In this document: positions 24,419 through 31,723 of the stretch, one piece after another
Layout: every line of letters begins with the position of its first letter
How positions within the stretch are numbered: position 1 is the stretch's first letter
Made by a program: the position numbers and the translations under genes
DNA from: UBA2421 sp964641895
Lineage (GTDB): Bacteria > Planctomycetota > Phycisphaerae > Tepidisphaerales > Tepidisphaeraceae
Direction: 5' to 3'
NCBI GenBank assembly: GCA_964641895.1
Contig: CAZXLA010000017.1
Span: forward strand, 1-35,889
Length of the DNA stretch: 35,889 nucleotides
Notes under the pieces: generated by a model
What the model saw: the letters and a program-made list of their open reading frames with translations, nothing else
The model's database searches: none
What the model was told of the DNA's origin: nothing

Positions 24419-24424
24419 GATTGA

Positions 24425-24694
24425 TTAACGCTTGGTGGGCGCGAAGGGGCCTTTCTTGTCGCGTTTAGGTGCAAATGAGACGACCTGCCGCAGGTTGACG
24501 GCTCGCGCGCCACCTTCATCCTTCTCATACAAAGCCGCCATGTCACCACGCGGCGAGATCATGCAAAAATCGGGGTGAAATACATGGAACGTATCGCCGT
24601 CGGTCGTACGTATATCGAAGGGCACGAACGGACTGGCGCGCAACAGATCTCGAAGCTGACCGGTAACGCCGAGTTCTTGTCCTTTCTTCGCCAT
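24425..24694 (-). CDS. Small hypothetical protein, 89 residues
   Basis: A short soluble protein. The core LRDLLRASPFVPFDIRTTDGDTFHVFHPDF resembles a small widespread planctomycete family recalled as proteins with PF-x-PF followed by DG and HP motifs; its function is unknown. The C terminus is very basic (FAPKRDKKGPFAPTKR). It sits 5 bp after thiG and 6 bp before rsmG, so it is co-transcribed with both. Confidence 0.72.
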   Translation of the reverse strand: MAKKGQELGVTGQLRDLLRASPFVPFDIRTTDGDTFHVFHPDFCMISPRGDMAALYEKDEGGARAVNLRQVVSFAPKRDKKGPFAPTKR

Positions 24695-24699
24695 GACAC

Positions 24700-25518
24700 C
24701 TACTCTCCGGGAATATAGCTTATTACACCCTCAAAAGTGCTGCTTGCCGTCGCATATCGTTTCTTCGGTATTCGCCCCGCGCGATAAGAATGGTAGCCCG
24801 CTTCGAGTGCGTGCTTCATGGCGACGGCCATCATTACCGGGTCTTTGGCATGGGCGATGCCGGTGTTGAGCAGCACGCCGTCGGCGCCGAGTTCCATGGC
24901 GATGGCGACGTCGCTGGCACATCCCACGCCGGCATCGACGATCACGGGATAGCTCGTATCACCTTCTTTGAGCAGTTCGAGACACAGGCTGATATTGAGC
25001 GGGTTGAGAATGCCGTGCCCGCTTCCGATCGGCGAACCGGCGGGCATCACGCTGGCGGCACCGGCTTCCTTGATGCGAACGGCGCTGCGCGGGTCGTCGC
25101 TTGAGTATGCCAGAACCGTGAAGCCTTCCTTGACCAGTTCTTTCGTCGCTTCAATCGTGCCGACGGGATCGGGCAGGAGCGTTTTCTTGTCGCCGAGCAC
25201 TTCCAGCTTTACCCAGCCGGCGCCTTTGTTCTGCTGTTTTTCCAATAGTTCGCGCCCGAGCAGCGCAACGCGGATCGCATCGTCGGCGGTAAAGCAGCCG
25301 GCGGTGTTGGGGAGGATGGTGTATTTGTTGAGATCAAGATACTCGAATAGCGACTTGCCTTGTTTGTCGATCAACCGTTCACGACGCACGGCAACGGTGA
25401 CGACCTCGCACCCGCTGGCGTCGAGGGCTTTTTGCATGATGTCGTACGATTCGTACTTGCCCGTGCCGACGAAGAGGCGGTTGCGGCAGGTGAAGTCTTT
25501 GATGCGGAGGGGGTTCAT
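24700..25518 (-). CDS. thiG: Thiazole synthase ThiG
   Basis: A 272-residue (beta/alpha)8-barrel enzyme that builds the thiazole phosphate of thiamine from deoxyxylulose phosphate, dehydroglycine and ThiS thiocarboxylate. Visible are the N-terminal TGKYESYDIM, the Schiff-base lysine in WVKLEVLGD (Lys104), LLPDPVGTIEA, the phosphate-binding SPIGSGHGI and DAGVGCASDVAIAMELGADGVLLNTGIA. The length is normal. It lies 84 bp downstream of thiS, separated by a strong hairpin. ThiH/ThiO and ThiF are not in the window. No TPP riboswitch was recognised upstream. Confidence 0.96.
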   Translation of the reverse strand: MNPLRIKDFTCRNRLFVGTGKYESYDIMQKALDASGCEVVTVAVRRERLIDKQGKSLFEYLDLNKYTILPNTAGCFTADDAIRVALLGRELLEKQQNKGAGWVKLEVLGDKKTLLPDPVGTIEATKELVKEGFTVLAYSSDDPRSAVRIKEAGAASVMPAGSPIGSGHGILNPLNISLCLELLKEGDTSYPVIVDAGVGCASDVAIAMELGADGVLLNTGIAHAKDPVMMAVAMKHALEAGYHSYRAGRIPKKRYATASSTFEGVISYIPGE

Positions 25519-25551
25519 AGATGTCTCATAATATCATGAATTGAAAGCAGA

Positions 25552-25587
25552 AGCCGGGACAGAGCCTTGGCGCCGTCCCGGCTTTTT
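25552..25587. terminator. Hairpin with T-run between thiS and thiG
   Basis: The perfect 9-bp stem AGCCGGGAC/GTCCCGGCT (25552-25560 and 25575-25583) has a 14-base loop, followed on the plus strand by TTTTT. In the plus direction it looks like an intrinsic terminator, but no plus-strand gene ends here. In the minus-strand transcript of thiS-thiG it is preceded by A residues and followed by a weak U-containing stretch, so it may cause partial termination or stabilise the upstream message. Unresolved. Confidence 0.55.
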
Positions 25588-25602
25588 CGATAGACGACGT
25601 GA

Positions 25603-25796
25603 TCACCCTCCACCCACAAACGTAACGATCTCCACTTCATCACCGTCTGCCAAGGGATGATCGTATTTGTCCGAACGCGCCAAACGCTTGTTGAGTTCGA
25701 TCGCGACTTTCTCCGGACTCAAATTTAGCTGCGCAAGAAGCTGCCGGATGGTGGCGCCATCCGGCAGCTCTTTTGGTTGGCCGTTAACGATGACAT

Positions 25797-25800
<4 letters not shown>
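25603..25800 (-). CDS. thiS: Sulfur carrier protein ThiS
   Basis: A 65-residue ubiquitin-fold protein whose C-terminal glycines (VGGG) are adenylated and thiocarboxylated to give sulfur to ThiG. It starts MNVIVNGQPKELPDGATIRQLLAQL, typical of the family, and ends EIVTFVGGG. Its ATG overlaps the nuoF stop by 4 bases (ATGA), so it is probably translated by ribosomes finishing nuoF. A 65-residue ThiS coupled to a complex I gene is an odd neighbour. Confidence 0.94.
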
Positions 25801-27146
<1,346 letters not shown>

Positions 27147-27189
27147 CTTATTTCAAACCTCAAATAGTTCGCGAGACACTTGCCGCAGC

Positions 27190-27414
27190 CTAGGCAATGG
27201 TGACCTCGAATGGTTCTACCGCGATTTCCGTCGGCAGGCGACGGCGAATTTCCGACTCACTGGCGCATTCGAAAAACAGCTCGACTCCTTCACGAAGATT
27301 GGTTCGAGCTTCATCCAGGGTATCACCCTGGCTGGCCACATCAATTTCCGGACATAGCGCGCCGTACCCGTCGGCGTCTTTTTCAAGGATTGCTGGGAGT
27401 TTTATTTGTCGCAT
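27190..27414 (-). CDS. HicB-like antitoxin-family protein (orphan)
   Basis: A 74-residue protein with the partial RNase H-like HicB fold: KLPAILEKDADGYGALCPEIDVASQGDTLDEARTNLREGVELFF, where GYGALCPEI and the DEA-x(2)-NL-x-EGVELF helix are the family pattern. The C-terminal DNA-binding extension of full HicB is absent. No HicA toxin is adjacent. It may be a free-standing HicB-like protein, or the remnant of a lost pair. In the gap-corrected sequence its start lies within the last codons of the small gene upstream (32-bp overlap), suggesting coupling. It lies 43 bp before nuoF. Confidence 0.82.
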   Translation of the reverse strand: MRQIKLPAILEKDADGYGALCPEIDVASQGDTLDEARTNLREGVELFFECASESEIRRRLPTEIAVEPFEVTIA

Positions 27415-27774
27415 TGATCGCCTTGCTCACAATTACTTCGTCCGTCGTCGTCCGCCGCAGGATGATGTTCGGGTCATCCGGCAGCGGTTGTTCTTCTANN
27501 NNNNNNNNNNNNNNNNNNNNNNNNNNNNNNNNNNNNNNNNNNNNNNNNNNNNNNNNNNNNNNNNNNNNNNNNNNNNNNNNNNNNNNNNNNNNNNNNNNGT
27601 CGTCGTCCGCCGCAGGATGATGTTCGGGTCATCCGGCAGCGGTTGTTCTTCTACTGTTTCATCACGATACACCGTTTTCGGTCCGCCGACATTGGCTTTC
27701 ATCGCTTTTGTCACGTAACCAACCTGCCGGCCGAGCCAGCCGAGAAAACCTTTGCCGGGAGGGTTGTCTTCCAT
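27383..27774 (-). CDS. Small conserved protein, about 78 residues, interrupted by a false scaffold gap
   Basis: In the raw sequence the frame is broken by 100 Ns flanked by an exact 55-bp duplication (27444-27498 and 27599-27653). Removing one copy and the Ns (155 bases) leaves 237 bases: an uninterrupted 78-codon frame plus stop, from ATG at 27774 to a TGA at 27385-27383. The protein begins MEDNPPGKGFLGWLGRQVGY and has LPDDPNIILRRTTTDEVIV near the end; the LRRTT-DEV segment resembles small planctomycete proteins found near nuo genes, by memory only. No function is known to me. Confidence 0.6.
27444..27653. repeat. Exact 55-bp direct duplication flanking a 100-N gap
   Basis: 27444-27498 and 27599-27653 are identical base for base, with exactly 100 Ns between. 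A 55-base overlap equals a common assembler k-mer, so the two contig ends probably overlap and were scaffolded instead of merged. Not a biological repeat. Confidence 0.9.
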
Positions 27775-27786
27775 TCTATTAATAAA

Positions 27787-27914
27787 CCACAGAGGCACAG
27801 AGGACACAGAGAGAAAAAGGGGAGAATTTGAGATCTAGAGTTACTGCCGGCAACAATCAACGCGTTGCCCAATCCGTCGCATCTAATTTCTCTGTGTCCT
27901 CTGTGCCTCTGCGG
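27787..27914. repeat. Inverted-pair dispersed repeat, family A copy 2
   Basis: The left arm 27787-27813 begins CCACAGAGGCACAGAGGAC. The right arm 27889-27914 is its reverse complement (25 of 26). The spacer is about 75 bp. It lies between the phosphatase gene and the small gene upstream of the HicB-like gene. Confidence 0.8.
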
Positions 27915-27916
27915 TT

Positions 27917-28468
27917 TCATTCTTTGGATTGTTCCAGCGATTCCGTCATCCGTCGCGTCGCTGGATCATACACATCAATGAACCGCTGCACATCACGCAC
28001 GGTTCGTTGGCTATGGCCGAAGGTGAGCACTTCGGCCTTGGCTTGTTCTTTTGACCACCCGAGCATGTTTAGTTGGTACGCCGCCACCATCATCCCCGTC
28101 CGCCGGACGCCTTGGGCGCAGTGGACGACGACGGGTTGCCGGATTGCATCGGTGGCGATGGATAAGAACCGCGCGATGGCCGCATCATCCGGCCAGCCAC
28201 CAAGTTGGACGGCGATTCGCTCGAACGCAACAGCCGGCTGCGTTTTCAAAAATGCTTCTTCGTGAGCAAACTCGGGCTTGGTGCGATCGACGGCTTCTTG
28301 ATCGTCGATCAGCGAAACCACCGTCCGCGGCTTCACCCGGCGGAGCATGGTTTGGTATTCACGCAGACCACGATTGCCGTCGCGAAAAAACTTGCCGGGA
28401 TCGACGGTGGCGAGGTGGTAGGTTTGGAACCATCGCCGCCAGATGAAGAACGCGGCAAGTAACACCAC
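27917..28468 (-). CDS. Cys-based (dual-specificity/tyrosine) protein phosphatase, membrane-anchored
   Basis: A protein of 183 residues from the GTG at 28468, or 208 from a TTG at 28543. The active-site P-loop is HCAQGVRRTG (HC-x5-R), with candidate general acid Asp in GGWPDDAAI upstream. A short hydrophobic N terminus (VVLLAAFFIW, then RRW) may anchor it to the membrane. In the longer reading the anchor is extended by LPLCVLCASVV, which is translated repeat DNA, so the start is doubtful. It should hydrolyse phosphotyrosine or another phosphate ester, substrate unknown. The gene is bracketed by two family A repeat pairs, between nuoE and nuoF. Confidence 0.83.
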   Translation of the reverse strand: MVLLAAFFIWRRWFQTYHLATVDPGKFFRDGNRGLREYQTMLRRVKPRTVVSLIDDQEAVDRTKPEFAHEEAFLKTQPAVAFERIAVQLGGWPDDAAIARFLSIATDAIRQPVVVHCAQGVRRTGMMVAAYQLNMLGWSKEQAKAEVLTFGHSQRTVRDVQRFIDVYDPATRRMTESLEQSKE

Positions 28469-28612
28469 AGAGGCACAGAGGACACAGAGGGGCAGAGGAT
28501 CAAGCAGCGACGAGAGAAGTTGGAAATATGGAGGCGTGTCCAAGCGGTTGCTACCCTCGATCCAAATTCATTCAATCTCATCTCCCTCTCTGTGTCCTCT
28601 GTCCCGCTGTGG
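28465..28612. repeat. Inverted-pair dispersed repeat, family A copy 3
   Basis: The left arm 28465-28490 begins CCACAGAGGCACAGAGG. The right arm 28585-28612 is an inverted copy with a few mismatches. It lies between nuoE and the phosphatase gene and forms the beginning of the phosphatase reading frame. With copy 2 it brackets the phosphatase gene exactly. Confidence 0.75.
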
Positions 28613-28617
28613 TTCAA

Positions 28618-29190
28618 TCAATGCCCGGTCGAAAAGTTGAGGCCCGGGTCTTTGTAATCGCGTGGATCGTCGGGCAGTTTGTTCAGCTCTGCGTCAAGCG
28701 TTTCCGGCGTGAGGTCTTCGTGCATCACGTCGTTAATAAGCGCACACGGCGCATTACCGCAGGCACCCAGGCATTCAAGCTCGACGACGGTGAACCGCTG
28801 GTCGGCCGTGGTTTCGCCGACTTCCAAGTTGTATTTTTTGCACACATGATCGGTGAGCTTGCGCGAATCGCAGATTTCGCACGACAGGCTGCGGCACACC
28901 TGAATAAGATATTTGCCCTTGGGTTTGAGCCAATACTCTTCATAGAAGGTGGCGGTATCGATCACCTCCGCCGGGGCGATCTCCAGAAATTCGGCAATCT
29001 CCTGCATCGCCGCGAGAGGAATCCAGCCGTATTCGTGCTGCACCATGTGCAGCGCCGGCAGCAGACACGCGCGCTTATTGGGGTAACGCGGGAAATAGGT
29101 GTCAGAAATGCTCGTCTTGAGCGCATCGGTAAGCAGGGGCTGGCCTTGTGCGACACGGGTGTTGCGACGGTCTTCGGTGATCCATGCCAT
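28618..29190 (-). CDS. nuoE: NADH-quinone oxidoreductase subunit E (NuoE)
   Basis: A 190-residue thioredoxin-like [2Fe-2S] subunit of complex I. Cluster N1a ligands are visible: Cys99 and Cys104 (VCRSLSC) and Cys140 and Cys144 (CLGAC). The helical N-terminal region LLPALHMVQHEYGWIPLAAMQEIAEFLEI is typical. Its C-terminal tail (PDDPRDYKDPGLNFSTGH) is common in planctomycete-type NuoE, from memory. It is downstream of vapC (29248) and upstream of the phosphatase gene, so it is separated from nuoD by a small gene and a VapBC module. Confidence 0.96.
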   Translation of the reverse strand: MAWITEDRRNTRVAQGQPLLTDALKTSISDTYFPRYPNKRACLLPALHMVQHEYGWIPLAAMQEIAEFLEIAPAEVIDTATFYEEYWLKPKGKYLIQVCRSLSCEICDSRKLTDHVCKKYNLEVGETTADQRFTVVELECLGACGNAPCALINDVMHEDLTPETLDAELNKLPDDPRDYKDPGLNFSTGH

Positions 29191-29247
29191 AGTTTGCTTT
29201 CAATTACGGTTCAACGCAGATTGTGTTGCTTCAGCCCACGATTGCAA

Positions 29248-29640
29248 CTATTTGACCGCTTTCCAGATCAACTCCAGTTGATCAAAATGCTTGTCTCGCG
29301 ACAGCAGTGCGACGTCGTGTTGCTTTGAACAACAGAATATTAGAAGGTCTTGAGACGGGAACTGGTAGCCCTTGGCGCGTCCGAGGTCCGCGATACGGCA
29401 GGCGGTGTCCCATGTTTCCTGATCAATCACCAGGCAGAGCAAGTCGGCTTCAAGTCGGCTTAAGTGTTTTCGATCATCCACAGACCCAACGCCGCGCCAT
29501 AATTCGAGTCGAATCGGCTCGCACCATGCAGCCCGTCCCGAACGCATAAGCATCTCCACTTGCATACGGTCCGTTGCATCGCCGGATCGACGCAATGTGC
29601 TGTTCCACATCGAAGTATCGATCAGAATCGGGTCACTCAC
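29248..29640 (-). CDS. VapC-type PIN-domain toxin ribonuclease
   Basis: A 130-residue PIN domain. Acidic metal ligands are visible: Asp8 (ILIDTS), Glu46 (LELW), Asp98 (PSQDLLI) and Asp116 (SRDKHFD). VapC toxins cleave tRNA or rRNA when not bound by VapB. It starts with GTG and overlaps the stop of the VapB gene by 4 bases (GTGA). It lies between nuoD with its small partner and nuoE, on the same strand. All four residues are intact, so it should be active. Confidence 0.92.
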   Translation of the reverse strand: MSDPILIDTSMWNSTLRRSGDATDRMQVEMLMRSGRAAWCEPIRLELWRGVGSVDDRKHLSRLEADLLCLVIDQETWDTACRIADLGRAKGYQFPSQDLLIFCCSKQHDVALLSRDKHFDQLELIWKAVK

Positions 29641-29858
29641 TCATAGCTCCGGTTCTTGTCCGCTTCACGCATTTTCATCAGTTCTTCGAGCGACATGAAG
29701 GTGTCGCTCTTTCCCATCTCATCCGCCAGCCGCGCAAGTCGCTCGCGGCGATTGTATTCCGTCATGGCAGTGATGACGGCGTCGCGCTTCGTCGACGCTT
29801 TAGTCAGCCGCATGGATTCCTTGAGAACTTTCTCAGGAATATCAATTGTTGTCTTCAT
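29637..29858 (-). CDS. VapB-type ribbon-helix-helix antitoxin
   Basis: A 73-residue antitoxin. The N terminus MKTTIDIPEKVLKESMRLT is a ribbon-helix-helix DNA-binding fold; the C-terminal helix (LARLADEMGKSDTFMSLEELMKM) is the expected VapC-inhibiting part. It overlaps vapC by 4 bases. It should repress its own promoter, which would lie in 29859-29906; a run of AT-rich sequence there is compatible with a promoter, though no clear operator was found. Confidence 0.9.
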   Translation of the reverse strand: MKTTIDIPEKVLKESMRLTKASTKRDAVITAMTEYNRRERLARLADEMGKSDTFMSLEELMKMREADKNRSYE

Positions 29859-29906
29859 ATTCCAATTATTGCATCGATGGAATACGAAATCAAGGAAAAA
29901 GGATTC

Positions 29907-30140
29907 TCAAGTTTTATGAATATAGTTTGGATTGATGAGAAACTCACCGACAATTACACCGCTGTCGTCCACTTTCCAAGCACGTCGAATAGCAGAGGGT
30001 GGAACAGCATCGTCCCGGCCGTAACCCGCGTCGATTTCATAAACCCAGCCGCCTGGGTTGAGCTTTCCTTCAGCAATTGATGCTGCAGTCGGTTCCCTGG
30101 GTGCACTAAATGGGGGAGGCGAGCGAAATTCGTCACTCAC
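29907..30140 (-). CDS. Small hypothetical protein coupled to nuoD, 77 residues
   Basis: A 77-residue acidic soluble protein with GTG start. The GTG overlaps the nuoD stop by 4 bases (GTGA), indicating translation coupled to nuoD. Visible is LNPGGWVYEIDAGYGRDDAVPPSAIRRAWKVDDSGVIVGEF, where the strong pattern GGWVYEIDAGYG, then PP-x-AI-x-RAWKV-x-x-G, suggests a conserved family. I do not recognise it. The close coupling suggests a product needed in step with NuoD, or a leftover gene of an inserted module. Confidence 0.72.
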   Translation of the reverse strand: MSDEFRSPPPFSAPREPTAASIAEGKLNPGGWVYEIDAGYGRDDAVPPSAIRRAWKVDDSGVIVGEFLINPNYIHKT

Positions 30141-31405
30141 CGATCCAACTCCGCCGCAATCACGTTGATGCTGCCCAGCACCGCCACCACATCGCTGATC
30201 AAATGCCCTTCAATCAGCTTCGGAAACGACTGATAGTTGACATAAATGCAAGGCCGCGTGCGGACGCGCCAGGGGACGTTTTCGCCGCTGCTGACGATGT
30301 AGTAGCCCAGCTCGCCGTTGGCGCTTTCGATCGCGCTATACACTTCACCGATCGGCGCTTCAAACCCACGGTTGGTCATGATCATTTCAAAATGATGGAT
30401 CAGGCCCTCAATACTTGAATACACCTGATCCTTAGGCGGAAGAACCTCTTTGCCCTCCGGCGAAACATTGACCGGGCCTTGCGGCAGTTTGTCGATCAAT
30501 TGCCGGATGATGTGCATACTCTGCTTCATCTCTTCCAGCCGGCAAAGGTAGCGGGCGTAGCAGTCGCCGGTGGTCATCACCGGAACCTTAAAGTCCACCG
30601 CGGGGGCGCCTTGGCCGTCCCAGTTGTCTTTGAAGCACAGGTATGGCTCGTCCTTGCGAATATCGCGCTTCACGCCGGCGCTTCGCGCCATCGGGCCGGT
30701 GAGGCTCCAACTTACGGCCTCCTCGGCACTGATCACGCCGATGCCCTTTGTGCGCTCGATGAAAATACGATTCTTGTTCAGAAGCGTTTCAACCTCTCCC
30801 AGCGCGGTGGGAAGCTGTTCGTTGATGAACTTCTTCACCATCGATTTAAACTTTTCCTCGTCCGGCAAATCCATGTTCAAGCCGCCTACGCGTGTCCAGC
30901 TTGTGTGGTAGCGCTGGCCGGACATGAACTCGACGATGTCGTAAATGCGTTCGCGTTCGTTGAAGCCGAACAGAAACGCGGTGAACGCGCCCAAGTCCAG
31001 CCCGGCAGCGCCGACGCACAATAGGTGCGATTGGATGCGCCCCAGTTCACCGGCGATCGTCCGCAACGCCTTGCAGCGCGGCGTGAGTTCAATCCCCATC
31101 AACTTCTCGACCGACCCGTGCCATGCCAGCTCGTTATAGATCGGCGCGCTGTAGTCCATGCGGTCGACGATCGTGACATACTGGTTGTAGTTCAGGTGCT
31201 CGCCGAGTTTTTCGAATCCGCTGTGCAGGTAGCCAATGTGCGGGATGGCGCGCACGACGCGCTCGCCATCCAACTCCAGCACGATGCGCAGCGTGGTGTG
31301 CGTGGCGGGGTGCTGCGGGCCGAAGTTGAGCGTCCACCGCTCACCGGCGGCGGGCTCGTTCACAGGGGAAAATTCCGGCGCAACAGGGGCAAGCGTGTAG
31401 GGCAT
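30137..31405 (-). CDS. nuoD: NADH-quinone oxidoreductase subunit D (NuoD)
   Basis: A 422-residue complex I subunit that forms the quinone-site interface with NuoB. Visible are NFGPQHPATHTTLRIVLELDGERV (residues 27-50, the quinone-binding signature), PHIGYLHSGFEKLGE, YTSWTRVGGLNMDLPDEE, ending in SDVVAVLGSINVIAAELDR, which is the typical family end. It is not fused to NuoC. Upstream is non-coding DNA and then the phage head region; NuoA, B, C and G to N are not in the window. AGGATCCC lies upstream of the start. Confidence 0.96.
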   Translation of the reverse strand: MPYTLAPVAPEFSPVNEPAAGERWTLNFGPQHPATHTTLRIVLELDGERVVRAIPHIGYLHSGFEKLGEHLNYNQYVTIVDRMDYSAPIYNELAWHGSVEKLMGIELTPRCKALRTIAGELGRIQSHLLCVGAAGLDLGAFTAFLFGFNERERIYDIVEFMSGQRYHTSWTRVGGLNMDLPDEEKFKSMVKKFINEQLPTALGEVETLLNKNRIFIERTKGIGVISAEEAVSWSLTGPMARSAGVKRDIRKDEPYLCFKDNWDGQGAPAVDFKVPVMTTGDCYARYLCRLEEMKQSMHIIRQLIDKLPQGPVNVSPEGKEVLPPKDQVYSSIEGLIHHFEMIMTNRGFEAPIGEVYSAIESANGELGYYIVSSGENVPWRVRTRPCIYVNYQSFPKLIEGHLISDVVAVLGSINVIAAELDR

Positions 31406-31723
31406 CGTCTTGGGATCCTAAGAACTCACTTCAGCGCATCCACGCCCACGGCTCTGCCGCGGGACGATTAACCAAATCAGAATGTCTCAAGCTTAAAAGA
31501 TCGTTCCATCTTTCACAAACGCCCGAAGTCCGCGCCGGCCGCGCGCTGCGCCGGCGACCCCTCGCCGGCGCAACGCCTCGCCGAACAAAATCCAAAAATC
31601 TTTCTCCCGTTTTGCGAGCATTCCACGCGATTTTTTCCCGCGCGTTGCGCCAGCAAGCGCGCGCTGGCGCAGCGCGCCGGGATAGGGCGAGAGGTTCAAA
31701 ACAACGGCAACGCAGGAGCAAAC
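31406..31723. other. Non-coding region with two GC-rich hairpins between nuoD and the phage portal gene
   Basis: 318 bp without a credible gene. Two strong hairpins occur: a perfect 11-bp stem (31547-31557 with 31562-31572, TGCGCCGGCGA) and a 15-bp stem with one mismatch (31640-31654 with 31663-31677, GCGCGTTGCGCCAGC). Both contain the core GCGCCGGC/GCGCCAGC. A T6 run at 31631-31636 precedes the second stem. The region must contain promoters for nuoD (minus) and the portal gene (plus), but no clear -35/-10 pair was found. AGGAG lies 8 bases before the portal ATG. It may be the boundary of the phage-like insertion. Confidence 0.6.

Noticed and set aside
25552..25587. Possible TPP riboswitch upstream of thiG
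   Set aside because: Only a single hairpin is present; the conserved two-arm thi-box core was not found.
28530..28550. A tRNA-Ser-like 5' half (GGAGGCGTGTCCAAGCGGTT) inside the family A copy 3 spacer
   Set aside because: Only acceptor and D-stem-like bases are present; there is no anticodon arm, T arm or matching 3' acceptor strand downstream. Possibly a chance match or a fragment.
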